Below are positions 56,801-64,000 of a DNA stretch of 64,000 bases, in pieces. How positions within the stretch are numbered: position 1 is the stretch's first letter; the number at the start of each line of letters is the position of its first letter. The position numbers and the translations under genes were made by a program. Source of the DNA: Lottia gigantea (Eukaryota; Mollusca; Gastropoda; Lottiidae); assembly GCF_000327385.1 (NCBI RefSeq), contig NW_008709073.1:859336-923335 (forward strand), read 5' to 3'. The notes under the pieces were generated by a model. The model was not told the origin of the DNA and did not search any database. It saw nothing but the letters and a program-made list of their open reading frames with translations.

Positions 56801-56882
56801 GACAAGGGATTCCTGAAACTAATTCTACACATAGAAAACACAAAAATATAAAGCCAGCGTTTAAATTTTTAAGGAGAGCCAT
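23795..56882 (-). CDS. slit: slit, 5' part: signal peptide, LRRNT cap and first three LRRs (4 exons, gene incomplete)
   Basis: Coding exons, in transcription order: 56882-56707, 46838-46767, 46435-46364 and 23866-23795. Joined, they give 130 codons plus two bases. Residues 1-24 look like a signal peptide, residues 27-40 are a CPxxCxCx6C cysteine cap (LRRNT), and three 24-residue leucine-rich repeats follow. The run PKDTEKL, LQGNNIT, then LDNQIYSIEKGSFNDL closely matches the start of Drosophila and vertebrate Slit as I remember it (fly: ERLELQGNNLT, LTDNQIHTIERNSFQDL). Slit is a large secreted matrix protein. Its LRR domain 2 binds Robo receptors to repel axons and migrating cells. Only the first part of LRR domain 1 is present here; the remaining LRRs, EGF repeats, laminin-G domain and cysteine knot are not visible. 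Introns are long, as is usual for slit. A different LRR protein is possible but much less likely, because similarity holds through all three repeats. No database search was run. Confidence 0.9.
23883..24015. repeat. imperfect AT-rich tandem repeat beside slit exon 4
   Basis: The core ACATTCTATTGA occurs, exact or with one to three changes, about five times at roughly 18-32 base intervals. It begins only some 16 bases upstream of the acceptor of exon 4, so it occupies the branch-point neighbourhood. Confidence 0.7.
28855..29035 (+). repeat. mollusc-type dispersed repeat, copy 1
   Basis: AAGGGCAATAACTCAAAAAC, GTTCGAACGTGACC, ATCTCATCAATATAAATGA and GGGCGACGGCAATATAC appear in order. From memory, repeats beginning GGGCAATAACTC and ending in ACGGACGG-like sequence are very common in bivalve and gastropod genomes. 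A second copy is at 38537-38668. Confidence 0.65.
29838..29894 (+). repeat. 24-bp tandem repeat, 2.4 copies
   Basis: The unit GATGACGTTTCACTGGCACT+GGYC is present at 29838-29861 and 29862-29885 with one change, followed by GATGACGTT. Each unit carries TGACG, a CREB/ATF half site; whether it is used is unknown. Confidence 0.85.
30130..30420 (-). mobile_element. tRNA-derived SINE, copy 2, in slit intron 3
   Basis: This shares with 6750-7000, in order and on the same strand, GGTTCTTTAC, TTTGCTTGGTTAC, GCGAATGG-like, CGATC-like B box, GGATAATC-like and the end GTTGTTATCCTTGTAAAAT. The frame at 30153-30374 is only a reading of this element. The match is clear but interrupted by small indels. Confidence 0.75.
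32696..32873. mobile_element. short fold-back element (~178 bp)
   Basis: The outer inverted ends read AAGGTGGGAATAGAC and GTCTATTCCCACCTT. Inside is a perfect 23-bp inverted pair (32727-32749 and 32794-32816, beginning ATTATCGATACAG) around a 44-base loop. The right arm holds about 25 extra bases with the palindrome TACGTA. Perfect arms suggest a young insertion. A 2-3 base T/A target is possible but not certain. The frame at 32700-32888 is only a reading of this element. Confidence 0.78.
35330..35660. other. GC-richer patch in intron 3, unclassified
   Basis: The patch has many CpGs and repeats of GGTTCCCGAAC (about 35369 and 35573) and GCCGAACG (about 35492 and 35548). It also has GCGTTTACACTGA near its left end and CACTGCGCACACAGTG near the right. 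No coding frame is evident. It may be an old DNA element or a conserved non-coding element. Confidence 0.45.
37468..37483 (+). repeat. C homopolymer, 16 bases
   Basis: Uninterrupted C run in slit intron 3; its length is liable to sequencing error. Confidence 0.95.
38537..38668 (+). repeat. mollusc-type dispersed repeat, copy 2
   Basis: Shares ATCTCATCAATATAAATGA, ACATCAAAT, AAAATCAG, TGTAGTCTC, AGAAACGTAGACGGA and GGGCGACGACAATATACGTC with 28855-29035 in the same order and strand. The 5' part is not conserved here. Confidence 0.65.
39717..39902 (+). CDS. small open frame, 61 codons, doubtful
   Basis: An ATG in fair context (AGAGATGG) opens a frame encoding MGGEGNIEIDESILITNT, later LHHLRCKSSDLVHVV and ending PHTELYRASPHLVL. 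The frame is hydrophilic and uses balanced codons, more protein-like than most frames here. It lies antisense to slit inside intron 3. No family, splice sites or promoter recognised; it may be chance or a fragment of an old element. Confidence 0.12.
   Translation: MGGEGNIEIDESILITNTTAEDFKMITLHHLRCKSSDLVHVVNIPVVPHTELYRASPHLVL
41751..41818. other. G run followed by 50-N assembly gap
   Basis: Eighteen G bases (41751-41768) run straight into exactly 50 N (41769-41818). The round number suggests a gap of fixed placeholder size rather than a measured length. Frames crossing it are meaningless. Confidence 0.97.
43559..43607. repeat. perfect 16-bp hairpin, 17-base loop
   Basis: CTAAGTAATTTTGAAA at 43559-43574 is exactly reverse-complemented at 43592-43607. 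The stem is A/T rich. It may be a minimal inverted-repeat insertion; a small RNA hairpin is conceivable but the stem is short for a microRNA precursor. Confidence 0.85.
46364..46435 (-). CDS. slit: slit coding exon 3: leucine-rich repeat 2
   Basis: Exactly 72 nt, preceded by a long polypyrimidine tract ending TTTTTTCAG and followed by donor GTAAGT. It encodes QLLDNQIYSIEKGSFNDL and then VSMMR, the strongest local match to Slit (compare LQLxxNxIxTIExxxFQDL). It lies only 331 nt below exon 2, so these two exons form a tight pair between two very long introns. The last codon is completed as valine rather than leucine, an ordinary LRR substitution. Confidence 0.92.
46436..46766 (-). other. slit intron 2 (331 nt)
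   Basis: A short phase 2 intron between LRR 1 and LRR 2 exons, with GTAAGT at its 5' end and a long pyrimidine tract before the acceptor. No repeat or hairpin was noticed inside. Confidence 0.88.
46767..46838 (-). CDS. slit: slit coding exon 2: leucine-rich repeat 1
   Basis: Exactly 72 nt, with acceptor TTTTCAG just above 46838 and donor GTAAGT just below 46767. It encodes DLQGNNITIIRRSDFQ and onwards to GMKQLRI, with the LRR skeleton LxxNxIxxIxxxxF. It begins with the last base of a leucine codon and ends with two bases of the next, so it inserts a whole 24-residue repeat without changing frame. Slit has D/TDFxxLxxLRxLQL at this place; here the matching residues are SDFQGMKQLRIL, then QLL from the next exon. 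Confidence 0.92.
48613..48625 (+). repeat. G homopolymer, 13 bases
   Basis: Uninterrupted G run in slit intron 1. Confidence 0.95.
50421..50770. repeat. diverged tandem duplication, unit ~160-185 bp
   Basis: The blocks 50421-50605 and 50606-50770 share, in order, GTAAGCTGTAC, ACAAGATA, GAAAATCACG, TCTAAGAGTAC, TCTAGTC/ACTAGTC, GGATAAAAC and GGTTT. The spacing between matching motifs falls from 185 to 162 bases along the unit, showing indels. An old duplication with no coding potential noticed. Confidence 0.72.
56707..56882 (-). CDS. slit: slit coding exon 1: signal peptide and LRRNT
   Basis: The exon is 58 codons plus two bases, with donor GTAAGT at 56706-56701. I chose the ATG at 56882 because A at -3 and G at +4 make a strong start context and it is followed directly by a hydrophobic core (MALLKNLNAGFIFLCFLC) and a plausible cleavage site near VSG|IPCP. 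An in-frame ATG at 56903 would add MTERGSK. The frame stays open to at least 57047 and includes a hydrophobic stretch (VLIVLIFLVGLL), but it begins at GTG with no ATG there, so it is probably 5' UTR unless another exon splices in. The four cap cysteines are C27, C31, C33 and C40. The exon ends in TT of a leucine codon that the next exon completes. Confidence 0.88.
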
Positions 56883-57600
56883 TTTGCTCCCTCTCTCTGT
56901 CATTCCTAATATTTTTTCGAATTGCACCCGAGTCTCCACTGATTCACGTAATAATCCAACCAGAAAAATCAAAACAATTAAAACAGTCGCAACACATCCG
57001 AAGAAAACTGCCGTAAAGTCTTCGTTACATCCTGAGTATGAACACACACTTTAATACTAGAATACTTTAAAGCCCCTTTAATAAAAATTGTTATCACTGA
57101 TAGAAGCGAGGTAGTAAACGACACAGTTAACCGCGTGTAAAGTTAGACACTATTCGCTTTAAAAGCTAGTAAACCCTGATAACGTTAAAAAATTGTTAAA
57201 AAATAGAATGAATGTTGTACATCAATGTAAAACCGCTCGTCAATAGAGCTAATTTCAATAATCCTATATAGTTTTTTCTTACACTTCGCTGATAAAAATG
57301 ACAACAAACTGTATTACTCCGCGATCCAAGGGGCTAAGTTTTACAACTGTCTTAGCATGTAAACTGTCTTTAAGATTCGTCTGATATAATGGACTAGTCA
57401 TTGTCTATGAAGCTCTAGGGAGGATGAGTCGACTGAAGGCATATGCCAACCACCCCTTTGCATGCTAAAAGTGGACACGACCTTAACTCCGCCCACTATA
57501 TTAAAAGATTAACATACTCCCGTCAATCAGGCGAGCTGTTCACGTGCGGATGGTTGGTGTAAATAAACTATGATAGGTTATGAATACCGTTATACGGTTA
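56883..57600 (-). promoter_or_regulatory. slit 5' UTR and probable promoter-proximal region
   Basis: This is the sequence immediately upstream of the slit start on the minus strand. A GC-box-like CCGCCC lies at about 57488-57493 (plus-strand reading), and read on the minus strand it sits beside TATAGTGGGCGG. An A/T-rich stretch and a copy of a 14-bp repeated motif (57072-57085) lie between it and the start codon. The transcription start cannot be fixed from sequence, and upstream non-coding exons are possible. The placement rests mainly on position. Confidence 0.3.
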
Positions 57601-58233
57601 AGAGTCGGTCTTAAATATAAACTTTATATGTTTTGACTGAGCCTATCAGTCAACGTTCATCAAACAGAAAGCAATATGTTGGTGCATAACGAGCAAGATT
57701 GACAATTATAATTTAGTAATAATGCACACAAAATTGAAACTGATAAATTCACCGTATTGTTAAAAAATCCATCCAAACAAACCATTAGTGTATCATGAAA
57801 TTAAATTTCCCTCTGGCGATCCGACTTTAGAAAAAACGATACCGTATATGCAACAACACCCCAGTTTAATATTATTAAATTATGCTTCAATTGAAAATTT
57901 GAGGATACCAAATTTTTTTTTCTCGATTTCTGTGTGCAATCCTGGTTTATTCTTGGAATATAGAAACATATTTTACAACATGTTTAACGTTTGATAACAA
58001 GCTGTTTAATATGGTCACACTTTATCTTGCAACGAAGGCCATTAAACGCCAAACAAAGTTAATAACACTGAATTTTTTAAGAGAGATTTTTCATTGTGCA
58101 CTTTGTTTTTGCACCTGATAGGCGATTATAATCAGCAAGTTTTAAACCCATGACAGATTAATTACTGTACTTAAAATTTCTCTGTGTTTGCATAAGGTAA
58201 CATTATGAAAAGGCCGTAGCCATTCGCACCTTG

Positions 58234-58470
58234 GCGGTACCAATAACGAGCGGTGCGTTATTGATTTTACCGCCGTTGTGCGGATTAGTAAACCTTCGGG
58301 TCTCTTCGTACCGGGACGGTGAGCATTAGTAAATGTACAGAGCTACTTGTACCGTAACGGTAACCATTAGTAAATGTTAGTTTGCGATATCAGCATCCGC
58401 TGGAAGCGAACGTTAACTTGTCATCTACCTACCTACATTAGTAAATGTGCGGAGCAAGTTGTATCCAAAG
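58234..58470 (+). repeat. 41-bp minisatellite with inserted copy 2 of the ~60-bp repeat
   Basis: ATTAGTAAA recurs near 58285, 58325, 58366 and 58437. The first three fall in units of about 41 bp that also share GTACCGKRACGGT. Between the third and fourth sits TTTGCGATATCAGC to CATCTACC, the sequence also seen at 7726-7790. Immediately left is a hairpin, GGCGGTACCAATAACG against CGTTATTGATTTTACCGCC. The block is GC-rich for this window. Confidence 0.65.
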
Positions 58471-58559
58471 TCTAAGACTCCCTCTTAGCCTACAAAACTC
58501 GCATAGCATTCCTAACAACAATGACATCATACATCGGGGAAACAAATAATTGCCCGTAC

Positions 58560-58980
58560 GCAACACGAATTAAGCTCTCTCATTGGCTACTAACAACGGC
58601 ACGGATAAAGCTGCGATTAAATGTGTGGGTACAATGATTCCGCGAAGCCGTCAACATATAAATGGAATCAGCCCAGGGTGCAGAGGAGAATGCCGTTCAG
58701 GTTATGCCATTAAGGGGATTCCCTCATTTTTGCACCTTGCTAGCTGTCGGAAGCCGTCCACAAACGCTGAAAATCACCCACCGAGCCATCCGTTCCGCTT
58801 ACGGAGGTGTTGGGTTTGAGGACACATGTAAGCAGACTTTTGGATATGCTAAGGATTTAGATAGAATTTGCCGTTGTCCATGTTTTTTTGCGTTTGAGTT
58901 TGCATACACATGTTATCGAAGCTTAAGATGTAAAACATTAAGACAATACGCACCGTGGCGTTACAAATAGTGCAAAAATA
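58560..58980. other. GC-richer block with overlapping open frames, unclassified
   Basis: Two plus-strand frames overlap here (58583-58819 and 58662-58970; the second contains RAIRSAYGGVGFEDTCKQ). Neither shows a domain I recognise. Base composition sets the block apart from both flanks. It may be part of the same repeat cluster as 58234-58470 or a remnant of a mobile element. Confidence 0.3.
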
Positions 58981-59149
58981 CGGAAATAACATTACTCTTT
59001 GTTGACTAGGGGAAAAAAAGATAACAAAGCTAGACTGGGAGTGGCATCTGTAAAGTTGTAAATATCATCCTTAATCAAGGCGCAAAAGGCGGATATTTGA
59101 ACGTTAGTATTTGTTCAACTTTTCATTAGAAACATTGCGTATGCCGCTT

Positions 59150-59420
59150 TGTCACATGACTTTTGTCTCACGTGACCATAATTTTCAAATATAATTTTAT
59201 TTCACGTGATTAGATATTATTTGTTGATTGGTTGAGGACGGAAAATGTTTCGTAAAAAGGTTTTTTATTCAAAGCACTCTACAGACTCGAAACATTTGTT
59301 CGCGAAACATTTTTCAGAATTCGGACAAGTTTGATTTTCAAAATAATGTTTCTTGAAACAAAATAAAATGTTTTGTGCTAACACACAATGTTTCGAGGAC
59401 AAAAGTCCGGCGTGTGCGTT
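59150..59420. repeat. palindrome-rich element with TGTTTCG repeats and E-boxes
   Basis: TGTTTCG or its complement occurs at 59246, 59288, 59303 and 59389, two on each strand, with near-copies at 59347-59360. GAGGAC lies beside the first and last. To the left are two TCACGTGA-type palindromes (59168-59175 and 59202-59210) and a CACATG. This looks like the repeated ends of a non-autonomous DNA transposon. A minus-strand frame over it (59338-59559) is probably accidental. Confidence 0.5.
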
Positions 59421-61913
59421 GGGCTTTAGCGTATTCCTCCAGTTGCAGATTCAATGGTACATAATGTAGTGGGCTGAATATTTTGTTGACTTTCTGAATT
59501 GGCAAATTTAGTTGTAAATCTTCAAGCCAATCTTGTTGGTAATTAGCCAATTGAGACAATTTTTATAGCCACAATAACAATTGACATTTTTATAATGTCT
59601 TATTAATCACTATTAGTTTATCATCAATTTTTTCATCTGGGGTAAAATATTAAAAGTTTAGTCCATAGGTCTCGGTAATCGGACAATCTGGCCCTAACTG
59701 TTCCTCGGACGTAAAATAATGGTGGAATATAAGCAAAAATATCACATTTTTGGAGTTGCACTTTTAGATCTCTAGAGTTTGAGAGTTTTCACCCAGTTAA
59801 CCAAATTTCAAATTAATTGTATCGGTGTCTTGAAGCGTTTGGATACTCGGACAGAATACTCCGACACATCAATAACAGGCATTAAATTGACTTACATGAG
59901 GGGTCTCGGCATGTAGGAGAGAATAAGTTATAAAAATTCCTGGGAGAGAAGTTTGGGGTGGTGGTGGTGAAGGGGACCCACCAAGCCACTGATAAGCATG
60001 TCAAAATCCAATTAAAACTGTAAAACCATTCACAAACCTATGTCAAAGTTAAGGCGGTAACTCGTATTTAAAATCAAAACTCACGAACACTTATAGTTTT
60101 TATCGAGAATATAAATTATATTACGCATACATGTATTTAGATCGAGTCATTTTTTTTATATATTTTGGTAAAAACTCGTAATGCCAATGTACCTATACAT
60201 GTTGAAGTCGTAAGAATGGTTTCACAAAAAGACAAATTCAAGAAGAATCAATACAATTAAAGAAAATTTCATCTCAGTTTGACAAAAACAGCATCAGGAA
60301 GTTTTCCATAAAACCGACTGTATTTTTCGGCTATTGTTTGATTTATTTTAGGGTGTTGACATTGACACTATGTTGGTATACATAACTCAATTTCTTGGTC
60401 AAACAAATTGGGCATGGTGTTGAATAAAATGTCCAGTAATAATGTAATCTGTGGATCACTTCAAAACAAACATTTCACAGCTCATATAAATTTAGGAACG
60501 TTTATAATCGCACCCTTTTACTTTGACGGTGGTCGTCTTTGGTTTTAGAGACAACCGAGGGACCAAACAAGAGGTGACGTAAGAATTTGAGATATTTAGA
60601 CAAGACCAATCTTATTCATTCATTTTATACTTTCTAACCTTGTAATTCGGAATCAAGAAAACAATTGACCAACAAGATTTTGGACGTGCTAAAAATCCTC
60701 AGTAGTACCTACACCGAGTGGCAGAAAAAGAGGGGCATTGTGTAATTTTTCCACACCTCCGAAGGTTTGTTAGGTTTACAACATATTTATTTAAATCGGA
60801 TACGCCAAACCCATATATTTTTGTAGTTCAATCATACCATCAATATATCGTACACCATTTGTGTCACGTCTGTGATTCCGTTAAGCTAGGGAAGCCTATT
60901 GGTTTGAGACACTAAATACAACAAGACCGAAATATCCATAAATTCCTATAAAACACTATTTTTTCTTACTGTACTTCAGTCGACAATTGTCAAACTAGCT
61001 GACAGGTTAGAATAAATCTGCAGGACTAGGCAGTATCATGAGCAACACCGGGCCTCATGTTAACACAAATCTACAATGTAAAGTAATGTTGTGAGTTTTC
61101 TGGTATTAATTGGGATTATAATGATGGACAATCTGAACGTTGTGATGAAGGACCGACTGCTATTTTCTGTTTAGAATACAAAACGGGAGTACCCACAAGT
61201 TATGTTTCAAGATCAAATTACTAATGGGAATTAATAGTTCATGATAATGTTTCTAAGTCTTAATTGCATTTGGAGACATGTCTGTGTATTGTTGGACTAC
61301 ATAACATATCGAGCAGTAGAAAATGGTGGAAATTCACCAAATGAAGGGGGATAACTTGGCTTAAGAAATGAAACATAGTTTAGTAGATTCATTCGAAGTA
61401 GTCATTAAATGATTAAAGTCCTTCTGACCCGCGTCTTTGGCAAGTAGGGAACGATGTTCAGAATTCCAATATTTCAACAAGGAAAGAAAGGTTCATTTTG
61501 TATTCGATCACAACTGTGACAACGAGAATCAAAAATTAAAAAAATCCAATCAGATCTTGAGAATATCTCATTATTACTCAAATTATCATCTATTTGAAGG
61601 CAAGACGTTAATTTATAATGTATTTCAGAAATTTCAGTTACATGTACTAAGTATGTTTTAACCAGTTAATGTATAGGTCTTGTTTGATTTACTCGTATGT
61701 CAATTAACGGTAAAATGGTGATGCACCTTTCACAGAATGTTGAAATTGTTACTCGTCACACGATGACTTGAAATCAAACAAATTTACGTGAATGTCCATG
61801 AAAAAAGTTGAAATTGTTAATTACTAGGAATGGGCTGTGTTTGCTCGCTGACTATTCTTAAAATATACAGAGAGGTGACAACATTTGCCACAAATTGAAC
61901 ACAAAGGTGAAAT

Positions 61914-62437
61914 TGAAAAAGGTTCACTTTATTTTCTGTTCTTTGTTTTCTAATTAAATGAATGCATTTTTTCTAGGTAAAAGTCAAAAAAGCAAACTGC
62001 CAGTCAAATGTCACGTGATTGGGAAATTGAAATAAATTTCCACTTTATAAGCCATTATAAAAGTGCTGATCTGATGGATGAAAAAGTGGGTTGGTTTCAA
62101 AGTTTCAATTCTGATGAATCCAAGATAAAACTTATGCAATAATTGACTTATCCAACCCATTCGATTAACATAACATTATGAGTCATTGTAAATTTAAGGT
62201 TTCAACTGAAAAATGAAAAAGGTTCACTTTATTTTCTGTTCTTTGTTTTCTAATTAAATGAATGCAATTTTTCTAGGTAAAAGTCAAAAAAGCAAACTGC
62301 CAGTCAAATGTCACGTGATTGGGAAATTGAAATAAATTTCCACTTTATAAGCCATAAAGCCTTATGCAATAATTGACTTATCCAACCCATTCGATTAACA
62401 TAACATTATGAGTCATTGTAAATTTAAAGTTTCAACT
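61914..62437 (+). repeat. recent tandem duplication, 300-bp offset
   Basis: Copy 1 is 61914-62207 and copy 2 is 62214-62437. Aligned bases differ at about two positions (near 61966/62266 and in TTTAAGG/TTTAAAG). Copy 2 lacks about 70 bases between GCCAT and CTTATGCAAT. Each copy carries TGTCACGTGATT with an E-box core. Near identity means the duplication is young or recently homogenised. It lies about 5 kb upstream of the slit start. Confidence 0.93.
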
Positions 62438-62439
62438 AA

Positions 62440-64000
62440 TAAAACATGCAAATATTGTCCACTAACAAAGTTAGTTAAAAAGAAATTAAAACATACGTAT
62501 TTTTATACATTTTTAATTATTATTGTGTAACGTGCAAATACAAGGTTGCGTCTGAAACCAATGTTAATCTATGTATGTATTTAGGATTAAGCATATCTTA
62601 ACCAACAGAAAAAAATATCCATAAAAACTATTCATAATTATGTGATTTAGTAAGGTAGTAAAAAATGATATTCAACCATTCTGATCGACATTAATTTGTA
62701 TTCTAGCATTTGGGTAAGAGAACATCTAAGCACTGAAACAATGGATGGAAATCGTTCTGTACTTCCAATACAATGGTATACAATTTAACGAGTGAATATT
62801 TATAGGTATACAAAACTTAATTGGTATACTGACATTACGATTGTTCATATGGAATTGAAGTATGTATACATTAAATAATGTAGTTTATACAGCAAATTGT
62901 AAAAGTTCTACAAAAACAAACTTTCCTAAATGTTAAAAATGTCTTAACATTTGAATAAGTGTGTACAGAAAAAACTTGCAATCGAAGGGCAACATCTTCA
63001 TCGAAAAACGTCAATGATAATGGGACTTTTATCGCTTGTAAATAGGCGGGTACCTTTCATGTGAGCCATGCTATTGTTTGACTTGTTTTAACATCTTTTC
63101 ACATTTGAATGGACTTAAAAAGCAACACCAATTAAAATTCTGTCACATGCCTTATCACATGATAAAATTTTAAGCTCTCGAAGTGTGAAAAAGTTAACAC
63201 TTTAGATAAAGATGTCATTTTCGTTTATTTGACAATTTCTTTTTGAAGTTTATTTAATAGAACATTATGTGTACATAACCATTAATATAAGTGATAAAGG
63301 AATAAGCGACAAATACGGTGTACAGTTGCTTGTTACAGGTTGTTTAATCGTGGAAACAGGGATATTGAAATGATTAGAAATTGGTCTATTTCTAAATCGA
63401 GTTCGCCACACATTATGAGTTTTTCCGGCACATTCCACGTAACATATTTTGTTACAAAAACTAAGTATATTATCCTAATTCTATCCTATCAGTTCACCAG
63501 ACTTCTTTCCTTTCAAATATCTTACCGTTCTTTTTATTTAGAAAATAATTTTAAATTGTTTCAAATGGCCCGACTCCCTTCATTTACTAAAAATATGCTG
63601 CATCAAAATCTATTCTTCTTAAAGAATATTTCTTTATTTTGGATTTAGTGGTACAATGTTCAATATGCGATACAGAAAAAAACATAATGCTTATTTCGTG
63701 CATTTCTGAAAGGATTAATTATTTAAATGTGCGACCTCGCGTGACCTCCGCATTTGCTTGTTTTGATAAACATAGGATATCTCTACAATATCAGCTAGCA
63801 AATGAATCCAGTAGTTTCAAGCAAGGTAAAATGTATTAATGTATACTTTGACAAATGCAAAATGGCGCATTTCAGTTATTACCAAACGTCACAATTTTTT
63901 ATCGGCAGGATTTCCTTATAATCCACAGCTGTAATCGGAATTCCAAGTGTCGTCTGCTAGAATGTAGTCCAACGAATGAAGTCACGTGATCAACTAGCGG
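62440..64000. other. AT-rich 5' flank, nothing recognised
   Basis: Two plus-strand open frames (63340-63648 and 63639-63839) have no recognisable domain and look accidental. No promoter or RNA gene is evident. Confidence 0.6.

Noticed and set aside
1-64000. Retroviral, LTR, Polinton or CRISPR-like structures
   Set aside because: No long terminal direct repeats, polymerase or capsid-like frames, or spaced repeat arrays were recognised.

Overview
The window is AT-rich eukaryotic DNA with long introns, many short interspersed repeats and no bacterial-style gene packing. Dispersed repeats of a type I associate with molluscs, two tRNA-derived SINE copies and the intron-rich architecture suggest a mollusc, most likely a bivalve. 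That assignment is inference.

One gene can be supported firmly: the 5' end of slit, the secreted axon-guidance ligand of Robo receptors, on the minus strand. Four coding exons are visible: 56707-56882 (start codon, signal peptide, LRRNT cysteine cap), 46767-46838, 46364-46435 and 23795-23866, the last three each exactly 72 nt and each one leucine-rich repeat. All three introns are phase 2, every donor is GTAAGT, and the introns measure 9,868, 331 and 22,497 nt. The visible protein is about 130 residues, roughly a tenth of full-length Slit. I could not find the next LRR exon in 1-23794, so the rest of the gene probably lies to the left of the window.

Layout by region. 1-23794 is downstream of slit exon 4 in transcription order, so it is probably intron 4. 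It holds a 367-bp MITE-like element with a 10-bp target duplication, a SINE, an inverted-repeat pair, a second possible DNA-transposon fragment and three weak candidate terminal exons. 23867-46363 is intron 3, with a 23-bp-stem fold-back element, two copies of a mollusc-type dispersed repeat, a second SINE, GC-richer patches, and a 50-N assembly gap after a G run. 46436-46766 and 46839-56706 are introns 2 and 1; intron 1 has a diverged ~185-bp tandem duplication. 56883-64000 is the slit 5' flank, with a repeat-dense GC-richer block (58200-59420) and a very recent 300-bp tandem duplication (61914-62437).

Most short open frames in the window look like chance frames. No retroviral, LTR, Polinton or CRISPR-like structure was recognised, and no tRNA or rRNA gene. 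There is no clear new multi-gene system here. The points most worth checking are the possible short slit isoforms, the inverted repeats flanking slit exon 1, and the young repeats.
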